Of a DNA stretch of 34,948 nucleotides, positions 6,180 to 14,552 are shown piece after piece. Positions within the stretch are counted from its first letter, which is position 1, and each line of letters begins with the position of its first letter. The DNA is from Phaeodactylibacter sp. (GTDB lineage Bacteria > Bacteroidota > Bacteroidia > Chitinophagales > Saprospiraceae), in assembly GCA_024102975.1 (NCBI GenBank), contig JAGFJD010000088.1, positions 1-34,948 on the forward strand, given 5' to 3'. Made by a program: the position numbers and the translations under genes. The notes under the pieces are model-generated. The model searched no databases. It had not been told where the DNA came from and worked only from the letters and a program-made list of their open reading frames with translations.

Positions 6180-9092
6180 CTAACTCACCAGACTTCGACG
6201 TGCCTGTGCCGGCTGCTCATCCAGGTCTGGAGACTTTGATGAGCGCCAAAACAAGAACCCAAGCAACAGCCCCAGCGCTCCCCCCCCAACTGCCAGCTTC
6301 ACCCACCACGACCCGTACACCGGCCGCATGTTGCCAATGGGCGTGAAGGCGGCCCAGTAAGCGGGGTGCGACTGCCAGCTGCCGCCCAGTTCTACCTGCC
6401 GGAGCTTGGCCAGGCGCAGGGCTTCCGATTTGGAGTATCCTTGTTTCAGAAAACCGTAGTAGGCTTCCATCAGCCGGCTGTTGGCCTCGTCGTTGATGCT
6501 CCAGAGCGTGGTGACCACGCTGCTGGCGCCGGCGTAGAGGAAGCTCCGCGCCAGGCTGATGATGCCCTCGCCGTTGTATAGTGTCCCGGCCGACGTCTCG
6601 CAGGCGCTGAGCACCGCCATCTCCGCCTGCAACGGCAAAAGGTAGATGTCCTTGACAAACAGGGAATCGTACCCGCCCTTGCCGTCGGAAAAGACGATGA
6701 AGGAAAAGTCGCCCGCTTCAGTATTGGCCTGAGCGTGAGAGGAAAAATGCAGCAACCCAGCCTGGCCGGCCACTTCCCGCAGCCGGGCTACGGTTGCATC
6801 GGTACCGGTAAACAGGCGGCCGCCTGCCAGGTGGTGGACGGCCTGTAGCAGCGTGATGTTGTGCTCCAGGCGGTTGTGGCCCCCGGTTCCGTCGAAAGCG
6901 GGCGCGAAGCCGGCGAAGCGGCGGCTGCCGGCCGGCCGCTCCAGCAGGGCCGCCTGCAGGGCCGCCGAATACCCGTAGTGGATGTCGTAACGGTGGATCA
7001 GGTAAGGGTAACGGCCAAACCGGCAGCCGCCGGCGGGCGCCGTCAGGAGGGCGTCGAACGGCAAAAAGCCGAGTACCCCGCTGGGAATGACCAACAGGCG
7101 CTCCGGCAGTTCCAGGCGCTCCAGGGGGCGCACCAGCTTGTCATAGAGCCGGTAAGCATAGTCGCTGTAGGAAGCGCACAGCTGGCTTTTATCGTAGGTG
7201 GGAAACTGAAAGTGGGCAATATCGTCGCGCAGGCCAACAACCCATTCTTCCAGCGGGAAGTCCTTCTCCAGCGTGAGGGCCTCGAAGCGGCTGCCGGTAA
7301 TGACGAAAACGTAAATCTGCTCCGGGCCGGTGAAATACTCGATGAAGGCTTCCTCTCCGCTGAGCAGCTTCTGCCGGATGTCGGCACTGGAAAGGGTGTG
7401 GACGTCATACTTGAGGCGGAAGTAATCCGGGAAATCGCGTTCCAGGCCGGCCATCCATCCGGCGTACCGCTGCCGGGCTTCCAGCAGGCTCGCCTCCAGG
7501 GCACGGGCCAGCGAATCGGCATTTTCCCGGGCGAGCGCCTCAAACAGTTCCTCTTCCAGGCGGGCCACTTCTTCCTGGATCTGCCGCTCCTGTTTCAGGA
7601 CGTTGTCGGGGATGCCCGCCAGCGATTCCGCCCGGGATTTGTAGAAGGCTTCCAGCAACAGGATGCTCTTGGTGCGCTCGGCGAAGGAGAGCGCCGCTTC
7701 TTTATACCGCTCCTGCCCGGTGGCCCGGTAGAGTTCCAGGGCATTGTCGATGGCATTGGCGCTGCGCTCCCGGGCTTCCTCCACGTTGAACAGCTTGGAT
7801 GATTCATAACGATAGGTATTCCGGAGCAGGAGTTCTACCTGGAGGATCAGCTCGTGGCACTGCAGGGCCACTTCCAGCTTCTCTGCCTGCCCCTGGGCAT
7901 CGTACCACCGGCGCAGCATCCGGGCTTTGCCCGCCAGTGCCTCGATGATGGTGTTTTCCGCCCGCAGCCATTCCGGCCTGGGGTTTTGCTTCCAGTCCGT
8001 GCCGTCGTATTCCCGGATCACTATGGCAAGGGCTTTGCGGTAAAGCTCCAGGGCCTGCCCGTACTCGCCCCTGTCGGCGTGCAGCTCACCCCAGGCACAG
8101 TAAATCTTGCCCAGCTCGCGGCTGTACAGGCGCGCGTTGCCGTCCCGGGAGTAGCCTTCTTCGGCCAGCCGGAAATGCCGGATGGCCGCATCCGGCCGGC
8201 TGAGCTCGTTGTAGATTCCGCCGAGGGACATATCGATGATAGGGATTTTCAGGGCGGCGCGGCCGAAACCGTCTTCGGAAAGGGCCTTTTCCATGTCGCT
8301 CCTCGCCCGCTGAGCCTCAGCCAGCGCTTGCCCGAACTGCCGGCCTTCGAGATAAGCCTTGGCCAGGTTCGACCGCAACAGGCCGCGATTGAAGTGGCTG
8401 ATGCCGGGGATGCTAAGGCCTTCCCGGCAGGTGGCGATGGTGTTTTCCCGCTGGCCGGCAGACAAATAGGCCAGGGAGAGGTCGCTGAGCAGCACCGCCC
8501 GGCTGTCGTTGCCCGGCGAAGGCGGAACTGCCTCCAGCGCCTGCCGGAAAAAAGCAATGGCGGCGGCGTAGTCGCCCAGGCGGGTGTTGAGGTTGCCCAG
8601 CGGAAGGTATACATGGCGGGCGATGTCCAGCTTGTCGCCCACGCCCCGTTCCCGGAAAATGGCGGCGGCCTGCTCGTAATTCGCCCGCGACTGCTCAAAG
8701 TCCCGGACGTAGTGGTTGTAGGTAAAGGCGAGCAGGACATAGGCCCAGGCGCGGACATTCCACTCGCTGTCGGTGCGCGGCTCGCGCCAGGCTTCTCTGC
8801 CCAGGCTCTTCCGGATGATGGCGATGGCGGCGGCCGGGTCGCCGCCCCCGGCGAGGACCGACCGACCCACCTGCTTGTAGGCTTCGGTCCAGGCTTCCAG
8901 GCTGTCCTGCTGCCGGTACAAATCCGCACAACGGCCCAAATAATAGCCGACGCTGTCCGCCTGATAAGGCCGGCAGAAAGACTTCGCCTTTTCCAGGAGC
9001 AAATCCGGAGCGGCTTCCGGGGCGGGGCGGGCCGCCAGGCCGGTTATGCCGGTTGTCAACAGTAAGATTAGAGAAAGGATAACGTGCCTCAT
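6180..9092 (-). CDS. Exported TPR-CHAT (caspase-like) protein with a C-terminal membrane anchor
   Basis: The 970-aa protein begins with a signal peptide (about 1-21). TPR-like helical repeats follow to roughly residue 430, then a Glu/Arg-rich coiled-coil stretch (about 490-560) and a CHAT domain at about 650-905. The caspase-like dyad is visible: His786 in LHFSSHAQ and Cys831 in VLSACETSAG, followed by the typical GIISLARSFLYAGASSVV segment. A hydrophobic helix at 929-949 should anchor the C-terminus, placing the TPR and CHAT parts in the periplasm. CHAT proteins are clan CD cysteine peptidases or derivatives. The gene converges on the sigma/anti-sigma pair, so a role in cleaving or sensing at the anti-sigma factor is an attractive inference. 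The short tail after the helix is encoded by a copy of the local palindromic repeat. Confidence 0.87.
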   Translation of the reverse strand: MRHVILSLILLLTTGITGLAARPAPEAAPDLLLEKAKSFCRPYQADSVGYYLGRCADLYRQQDSLEAWTEAYKQVGRSVLAGGGDPAAAIAIIRKSLGREAWREPRTDSEWNVRAWAYVLLAFTYNHYVRDFEQSRANYEQAAAIFRERGVGDKLDIARHVYLPLGNLNTRLGDYAAAIAFFRQALEAVPPSPGNDSRAVLLSDLSLAYLSAGQRENTIATCREGLSIPGISHFNRGLLRSNLAKAYLEGRQFGQALAEAQRARSDMEKALSEDGFGRAALKIPIIDMSLGGIYNELSRPDAAIRHFRLAEEGYSRDGNARLYSRELGKIYCAWGELHADRGEYGQALELYRKALAIVIREYDGTDWKQNPRPEWLRAENTIIEALAGKARMLRRWYDAQGQAEKLEVALQCHELILQVELLLRNTYRYESSKLFNVEEARERSANAIDNALELYRATGQERYKEAALSFAERTKSILLLEAFYKSRAESLAGIPDNVLKQERQIQEEVARLEEELFEALARENADSLARALEASLLEARQRYAGWMAGLERDFPDYFRLKYDVHTLSSADIRQKLLSGEEAFIEYFTGPEQIYVFVITGSRFEALTLEKDFPLEEWVVGLRDDIAHFQFPTYDKSQLCASYSDYAYRLYDKLVRPLERLELPERLLVIPSGVLGFLPFDALLTAPAGGCRFGRYPYLIHRYDIHYGYSAALQAALLERPAGSRRFAGFAPAFDGTGGHNRLEHNITLLQAVHHLAGGRLFTGTDATVARLREVAGQAGLLHFSSHAQANTEAGDFSFIVFSDGKGGYDSLFVKDIYLLPLQAEMAVLSACETSAGTLYNGEGIISLARSFLYAGASSVVTTLWSINDEANSRLMEAYYGFLKQGYSKSEALRLAKLRQVELGGSWQSHPAYWAAFTPIGNMRPVYGSWWVKLAVGGGALGLLLGFLFWRSSKSPDLDEQPAQARRSLVS
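6215..6244. repeat. Degenerate palindromic repeat inside the 3' end of the CHAT gene
   Basis: GCTCATC at 6215-6221 pairs with GATGAGC at 6238-6244 around an inner GTCT-GG-AGAC. The centre matches the local GAAGTCTCCAGACTTC family. On the minus strand it is translated as part of SSKSPDLDEQ, the segment directly after the transmembrane helix of the CHAT protein. Confidence 0.65.
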
Positions 9093-9249
9093 GTGGTTTG
9101 TTTTATTGGGGAAATCGAGATGAAGCTGTGTTGCCGGTATGTTGTCCTATTGCCATATTGGCAAGCAGGCGGACACGATCAGCGCAGTACTGCACCTTTT
9201 TTTCTAGCGGCTTGCAGGCTGCGGCTACCTTCAACCCATAACAATATTT

Positions 9250-9660
9250 ATGCGAATCCAGGGCTAAATCCACGAGGTTGTTCCAGGCCTAGGAGCCTGT
9301 CGGAGAAGTGCTGATGAGGCGAGAGCGAGCAAATATTGTTCTGAACGAGGCCGAGGAAGGAGCATAGCCGAAGCTACGCAACTGACGAGCAACGAAGTGC
9401 AGAACAATATTTGCCGTTCGCAGCCCATCAAGGGCTTCTCCGACAGGCTCCTAGTGGCCCGTTAGGGCCTAAATGTTGGTAGAAAAGAGGCCTAAAGTGC
9501 CGTTTTAGGCCCAGCGGGCCGGAATTTCACCCTTGCACTTAGGTTCGTTGCCCTTTTTCGATTACGGCCCTCCGGGCCTGGGGGAAGCAATACCTGCTTG
9601 TTTCTACCAACATTATGGCCCTCTTGGCCGCTGCATGGCCATTTAGCCCTGGATTCGCAT
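9250..9660. repeat. 411-bp composite inverted repeat enclosing a second element
   Basis: The outer 20-base arms, 9250-9269 and 9641-9660, are perfect reverse complements. A second 14-base pair, 9472-9485 with 9601-9614, is also perfect. Between them GGCCTAAA-type words (9466-9474, 9489-9497) can each pair with the same partner at 9504-9512, giving alternative hairpins. The 166-bp palindromic element at 9289-9454 interrupts the left half. No open frame of transposase size is present, so it is non-coding. Confidence 0.8.
9289..9454. mobile_element. 166-bp MITE-like palindromic element with CTAG ends
   Basis: Perfect 20-base inverted arms (9289-9308 and 9435-9454) begin and end in CTAG. An inner perfect 15-base pair (9329-9343 with 9400-9414) encloses a core with GCATAGCCGAAGCTACG. 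The same core pattern occurs in the element at 34578-34801, whose terminal arms are otherwise unrelated. Short length, no coding capacity, terminal inverted repeats and position inside another repeat suggest a non-autonomous mobile element. No transposase is in the window, so mobility is inference. CTAG is self-complementary, so it may be part of the arms rather than a target duplication. Confidence 0.6.
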
Positions 9661-9694
9661 TACCTTATAGCCATATACCCCCCCGCCTCTCTAC

Positions 9695-11419
9695 TCACCC
9701 TTCCCGCTCCCGGCTTCCCTGCTGCCGGTTGCCGGATATCCTTCTGCGAATTGCTGCCCAGATCAGCAGCAGGATAAGGAGCAGCAACAGCAGGATCAAC
9801 AGCCACCAGGGGATCGGAAACGGCGTAGGGCCGGGGCCGGCGGCGGAAACGCAATCCTGGCATTCCAGTACCCGGGCTGCGGCGTCGCTCTCTACCTGAA
9901 CGGGTTTAACGGGGACGGTGCAGATTTCGTCCTGCCCGTCGAAAACGATGCAGGCCTGGAGGTAGGGGATGGAATCCACGTTGCCGCCTGTTGGGTTGAC
10001 CAGGACAGTGAACTGGAATTCCCCGTAGGTCAGCGGGTGGCCCAGGCCGTATTCGGCCTCGGGGAACAGCTGGAAACCGTCCAGTTCCCAGGTCACGGTA
10101 TTGGTGGCGGCGTCCCGGATGGGCAGGATGGGCGCAGGCGGCCTGGGATAGATGGACAGCAGGGTGTCCGGGATGCTGAAAATATCGTATTCCGGAGGGA
10201 AAGGCACCGAGACGCTGATGTTGTTGGTATTCTGGTTGCCCTCGTTGGAAAAGTGGACCGTGGAGAAGAGCTTGAAGGCGCCGTCCGACCCCGGAGGGCA
10301 CTCGCAGATTTCCGTTTTGACGTAATTCGGGTCATGGGAGCGGGTGATATCACCCCCGAAAGTGGAAAGGTCGATCACCTGGTTTCCGGCGGGCTGGTCC
10401 AGGTTGCCGAGCGTGTCCAGCAGTTGCTGAACGCCCAGGCTCTGGATCAGCGTGGAATCCTGGGCGTCCAGGAAGGTATTTGGCCCCGGCGCCTGGTCCA
10501 CCATAAGCAAAGCAGTAAAACGCAAAGCGCCCAGGCCTTCTTCCGGGCCTTTGTCGAAAAGGGCGGTATCGACTTCGAACTCGACAAAAACATTCCGCAC
10601 CTCCTGCGACTCCAGCGTAAAGGAGGCATAGCGGTACACCTTGTTATACCTTTCCCGCATGCCTTCCGAAAGCAGTGCGGCATCCACTTCGTCCAGAGAA
10701 AAAAACCTGTTCTGCGGATCCAGGTCCAGGCTTTTGGAAAAAGCGGCGGGAACGGGGTCGCCGGCGTCATCGAGAAAGACATCATACCGAACATCTCCCT
10801 TCGTTTCCCCTTCCGTCTTGGCCTCGATCGCCGGGTCGGAAAGGAAGAGCAGGTAAGTGCCGATACGGAAATCAAAGGGATTCCGGAGGGAAATGATAAA
10901 AACCGTCCGGTCCCTGGCAACGAACCCCCGCTGGTTGCTGGACAGTTTGATCATGCCGTCGGTGAACACCTCCTGGCGGGCGACGGGGAAGAAGTTGATC
11001 GGGGCGGGAGTAGTGTCGTTGATGACCCGCGCCGAAGGCGGGAAGTCGAGGTGGTCGTCGCTGTAGACGCCGGTGGTGAAGGCCAGGACAATGCCATTGC
11101 CGCTGCTGCCGTCCGGCCCAATAAATGTGTGGGAAAGCGCTGCGTCTTTGGATTGGTTGATGAACTCTCCGTCGCTGAACACCCACAGATATTCGTAGTG
11201 CGGGGTGGGGATTTTGGCTTTTTCCGCCTCTTCCGAGCGCACCACCGGTGTCAGTTCCGGAAGGTTTTTGATGGCCATGTTGACGGCGCCGCCCGCATCC
11301 TGAGAGAGGAAATCGATCCGGGCCTGGCCGGAAACGGAAAGCGGCAACAGGAAAAGGGACAACAACAGCGAAAGGAAAGTAGCGGACGAAGTTTGTAACC
11401 TGACGTATGAGAAGCCCAT
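9695..11419 (-). CDS. Secreted, C-terminally membrane-anchored protein of unknown function with PKD-like and DUF11-like parts
   Basis: The 574-aa protein has a long signal peptide (about 1-33, ending near SVSGQA) and a beta-rich body. A single hydrophobic helix at 538-557 is followed by a basic tail (RRRISGNRQQ), so the body is held outside the inner membrane. Near residues 72-115, YLWVFSDGEF followed by SHTFIGPDG resembles a PKD domain. Around 385-420, HFSNEGNQNTNNISVSVPFP resembles the DUF11-type repeats that describe secreted Ig-like folds. Two cysteine pairs (CEC near 375, CQDC near 520) could be bridged. No T9SS sorting domain is seen. It has the same strand and same anchor logic as the CHAT protein but is separated from it by 600 bases of repeats, so co-transcription is doubtful. 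I do not recognise a named family. Confidence 0.72.
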   Translation of the reverse strand: MGFSYVRLQTSSATFLSLLLSLFLLPLSVSGQARIDFLSQDAGGAVNMAIKNLPELTPVVRSEEAEKAKIPTPHYEYLWVFSDGEFINQSKDAALSHTFIGPDGSSGNGIVLAFTTGVYSDDHLDFPPSARVINDTTPAPINFFPVARQEVFTDGMIKLSSNQRGFVARDRTVFIISLRNPFDFRIGTYLLFLSDPAIEAKTEGETKGDVRYDVFLDDAGDPVPAAFSKSLDLDPQNRFFSLDEVDAALLSEGMRERYNKVYRYASFTLESQEVRNVFVEFEVDTALFDKGPEEGLGALRFTALLMVDQAPGPNTFLDAQDSTLIQSLGVQQLLDTLGNLDQPAGNQVIDLSTFGGDITRSHDPNYVKTEICECPPGSDGAFKLFSTVHFSNEGNQNTNNISVSVPFPPEYDIFSIPDTLLSIYPRPPAPILPIRDAATNTVTWELDGFQLFPEAEYGLGHPLTYGEFQFTVLVNPTGGNVDSIPYLQACIVFDGQDEICTVPVKPVQVESDAAARVLECQDCVSAAGPGPTPFPIPWWLLILLLLLLILLLIWAAIRRRISGNRQQGSREREG

Positions 11420-12793
11420 AGTTGCTGGATTTGGGAGTTAGGCAATTGAGATGGCTTTCCGGCTGCGAAAAGCACCGAAACGTTGCCCCTGCCGGCGGGC
11501 TGAAGGCGCCAAAACAGGATGCCGGGCCTTTTCGCGCGTTAAAATTAGGGATAAAACCGGAGAGTTTCTGTGTCCATTCGATTTTTGGGGTTTTATTGTT
11601 ATTGGGGTTATAAATAATGCCATCGCTAACGGCGGCGCCCGGCCCTAAGCTTTCCGCCTACAAGCCGGCGCACCCCGCCAACGATGTGCTAATAACAAGT
11701 GTCTGTTCGGATTAGTATTTCTTAGCAAGGGTGTTCAGGCCATTTATCCCCGGCTGCCCCAATACGGCACCTGAAAGAGCTCAAAGGCACACCATCCAGA
11801 TAGCCATCGGGATGCTCCGCCTTAGCGTCTTCTTGGCAGGGCGCCAGAGGCAGCAAAAAAAACTGGGCAGCAGTTCTTCAAACCGCTACCCAGCCCGGAA
11901 TAATAGCAACTATCTACTTATCTCCAATTAGATTTATGCCCACCTTTGTGGACATGCCCTTCTGAAAATAAAACACCCTAAATTCTTCGTTCACCTGGCT
12001 GGGGGTTATGTCTAATAAGGGGGCTCACGCAGTACAACCCGGAGGCTGCTTTGCGTCAGCCCTCCCCTTTTGAATCGGTTTCGCTTAATACCGTGGAATT
12101 AAAATCGTGATCTAGTATGTCGTGCTTGAATCCTCCTGCTTGGGTTTAACTCACTCATTTACTCATTCATTCAAAGGGCAGATGCCCTGCACACCTGATC
12201 AGGCGGCAGGGCTTCCGAATTGCCCTATGAACATTATTCGTTTTATCATAGTATGAAGAACGCCCCGGATTTCCTCCCCGACGTTCGAGGGAGCGAAGCC
12301 GGGCAGCGAACCTTGCCGCCGCCCCTTTCGCCCGAAAAAAGGACAGATAGATATCTTTGAGCGCCGGAAGACGCTTTTTCTTTTATCTTAGTGTTGCCCG
12401 TCGTGTCAAACAGCTTTGTTGTTGATTACAGTCACAAATTTATAGGGTATAAACAGCCTGGCAAAACCACCTTTTGAAGGTAGTTTGAATTCCTAAACCC
12501 CCTTTTTTCCTGCCTTTAAAGCTGATACCGGGTTTGGAGCAGCACATCAAGAAGAGTAACATTGATTTTAATTGTTTAATATTCAATGCTTTATAATTAA
12601 ATTTTAATATTTATCTAATCCAAAGCCAATTTGTTCTGATAAATTGCCTACTTTGGGTTTCTAAGCCTCGAAAAAAAAATGATTTTTTTTTAAAAAAGTG
12701 CAACTTTAACACTTTAACGGCCCTTTAAACCTGGAAAACGGCGCTTTTCGGGCAGGGAACGGTAAACGGATATTCCTCATCGTCCAAACGTAT
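11420..12793. other. 1.37-kb spacer with no recognisable gene
   Basis: No open frame here has convincing composition or a homologue I recognise. The first 1 kb is of mixed composition. From about 12400 to 12730 the sequence becomes strongly A+T-rich (long A and T runs near 12670-12700), as expected for a promoter region of the gene at 12794, although no exact TAnnTTTG box was found. The one notable structure is a stem-loop at 12021-12062. A small regulatory RNA is possible, but nothing identifies one. Confidence 0.6.
12021..12062. other. Stem-loop in the long spacer
   Basis: GGGCT-c-ACGCA (12021-12031) pairs with TGCGT-c-AGCCC (12052-12062), leaving one internal C-C mismatch and a 20-base loop. 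Flanking GGGG and CTCCCC could extend the stem with a bulge, and CCCCTTTT follows, so it might be a terminator for a plus-strand transcript or part of a structured RNA. There is no annotated gene on that strand just upstream. Confidence 0.35.
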
Positions 12794-14281
12794 ATGAAAC
12801 ACAAAGAAGACCTCCATCAGCTCATCCAGGCCATGTCGAAGTCGGAAAAACGGTATTTCACGCTCGACGCGCAGAAGAGCAGCCGCCGGCCCAGCAAGTA
12901 CCTGGAGCTGTTCCAGGCCATCAACGAGATGGCGGAATACGACGAAGGCAGGCTACGGAAGAAATTCGGCCGCAACCTGCCGTACGACAAGTCCTACCTC
13001 TACGAGGCCATCCTGCGCAGCATGCGGGACTACCGCAGCTCCAAGTCCAAAGCCGCCCGTATCCGGGAGTTGCTGCTCGACGCCAAGTACCTGTACGAAC
13101 GGGGCCTCTACCTGCAGTGCGAGGAACGCCTGCGGGACGCCCGCCAGGCCGCCGGCGCCCTGGGCGACCACCTGGCCCTGCTGGAGATCAACAAGGAGCG
13201 GCGCAACGTCATCTGGGACCTCAAGCGGCGCTCCTTCCGGGAGGAAGTGCACGAACTCATCACCGAAAAGGAAGCCCACCTGGAGGCCGTTGGCGAGGAA
13301 TTCCAGTACCTGGACATGCTGTACGAGCTGCTGTTGAAAAACATCAAGGGCGGCGCCCGGAGCGAAGAGGAAGAACTCCGGCAAAAGGGCTACACCTCCC
13401 TGATCGAAAAACGCAGCGCTCCCGAGTCGATCCACGCCCGGCGCCGCTACTTCCAGTGCGCCGCCTTGCTCAGCCAGATGAAAGGAGACCCGGAAAAAGC
13501 TTTCGATTATTATGAAAAGGTGGTCGAATGGTGGGAAGAGAACGAAGACTACCGACAGGAGGAGTTCTACCGGTACGTCGTCGACCTGGCCAACTTCCTG
13601 TCTTTCTGCTACACGAACCGCAAGCTGGAATACATGCCTCCCATACTGGACCGGCTGCAGAACAGCAACCCCAAAAACTTCCACGACCAGCAAACGGTGT
13701 TCCAGAACGTTTCGACCTTCAAGCTCATCTACCACATCAACCTCGGGATCGCCACCGGCATAAACGAACTGGTGGAATCCATCGATAAAGGCATCCAGAA
13801 ATTCCAGATCAACATCGTGAGCCAGGCGGTCCTGATCTTCAACACCGCCATCCTGCTTTTCATCGTGGAACAATTCGAACCCTGCCGGTACTGGCTGCTC
13901 AAGATCATAAAAGGAGAACGGTTCAGCGAACGGAAAGACATCAAGACGGGCGCTTTCCTCCTCTACCTGATCGCCGTCTATGAGATAGATGAGGTGGACC
14001 AACTGGAGAGCGCCTACCGCTCTGCCTACCGCTACGTCCATAAGGAACTGAACGCACCCCGCGGCAGTTTCGAGCGGGTGCTTACCTCCGGCGTCAAGCG
14101 CCTGATGGACGCCACCCCCGGGAAGAAAAGGGACATCTTGCGGAAACTGCAGGACAAAATCCGGGAGATCAAAAACGACCCTGCCCAGCGCGTACCGCTC
14201 GGCCTCGACGACCTGGCCCTGTTCTGGGCCAGCAGCCGGCTGGAAAACCGCCCCCTGGCCAGCGTGATGAAGGAAGGGTAA
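12794..14281 (+). CDS. Conserved-looking helical protein of unknown function
   Basis: The 495-aa protein is highly charged and alpha-helical, with no signal peptide or membrane segment, so it should be cytoplasmic. Its start (HQLIQAMSKSEKRYFTL, then KYLELFQAIN) resembles a family of uncharacterised Bacteroidota proteins opening with a KSEKRYF motif, which I recall without a name. The middle has TPR-like helix pairs (for example LLDAKYLYERGLYLQCEERL near 97-116, and RYFQCAALLSQMKGDPEKAFDYYEKVVEW near 218-246), so protein-protein interaction is likely. Codon use and G+C match the neighbours, unlike the spacer before it. It is a single gene, convergent with the gene ending at 14553. No catalytic motif is seen and no function is proposed. 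Confidence 0.75.
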   Translation: MKHKEDLHQLIQAMSKSEKRYFTLDAQKSSRRPSKYLELFQAINEMAEYDEGRLRKKFGRNLPYDKSYLYEAILRSMRDYRSSKSKAARIRELLLDAKYLYERGLYLQCEERLRDARQAAGALGDHLALLEINKERRNVIWDLKRRSFREEVHELITEKEAHLEAVGEEFQYLDMLYELLLKNIKGGARSEEEELRQKGYTSLIEKRSAPESIHARRRYFQCAALLSQMKGDPEKAFDYYEKVVEWWEENEDYRQEEFYRYVVDLANFLSFCYTNRKLEYMPPILDRLQNSNPKNFHDQQTVFQNVSTFKLIYHINLGIATGINELVESIDKGIQKFQINIVSQAVLIFNTAILLFIVEQFEPCRYWLLKIIKGERFSERKDIKTGAFLLYLIAVYEIDEVDQLESAYRSAYRYVHKELNAPRGSFERVLTSGVKRLMDATPGKKRDILRKLQDKIREIKNDPAQRVPLGLDDLALFWASSRLENRPLASVMKEG

Positions 14282-14520
14282 CCGGCAGGCATGGTTTTCC
14301 TGCGCGGGAAAACAGGAGACGTTGCTGGTTATGGCTACCATTCTAACGTTGGACGACCAGCGGAGCTTCGTACATCGTACACAACTCCGGCCAATTCTGT
14401 CCAGCGTTCGGCCGGGCTCACGCCGAGGCCCTTAGACGGATCGCCTTGGTTGTTAGCTGGCAATAAACGGCTTAAGGGTTGCATACAGGCAACAACCAAT
14501 TTCACCCCGGGCGAGGTCGA

Positions 14521-14540
14521 GGGGAACCAACAATTTCCCC
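14521..14540. terminator. Small hairpin between convergent genes
   Basis: GGGGAA at 14521-14526 pairs with TTCCCC at 14535-14540 around an 8-base loop, 13 bases before the stop codon of the minus-strand gene ending at 14553. It may serve as a terminator for either gene, but the stem is short and there is no T-run. The rest of 14282-14552 shows nothing else I can name. Confidence 0.35.
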
Positions 14541-14552
14541 GGCCCTCTCCGC

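Larger units (their letters stand above)
9093..9694. other. 602-bp gene-free spacer filled by nested inverted repeats
   Basis: Apart from two nested inverted-repeat structures (9250-9660 and 9289-9454) there is nothing gene-like here. The short open frames read through repeat arms. The upstream part (9093-9249) should carry the CHAT promoter, but no TAnnTTTG box was found on the minus strand. Confidence 0.7.

Noticed and set aside
9084-9314. 76-codon frame after the CHAT start
   Set aside because: It overlaps the CHAT signal peptide and runs into an inverted-repeat arm; no domain or ribosome site.
9250-9660. Inverted repeats as the ends of an insertion sequence
   Set aside because: Only 411 bp with no transposase-sized open frame; a non-coding element is the most that can be said.
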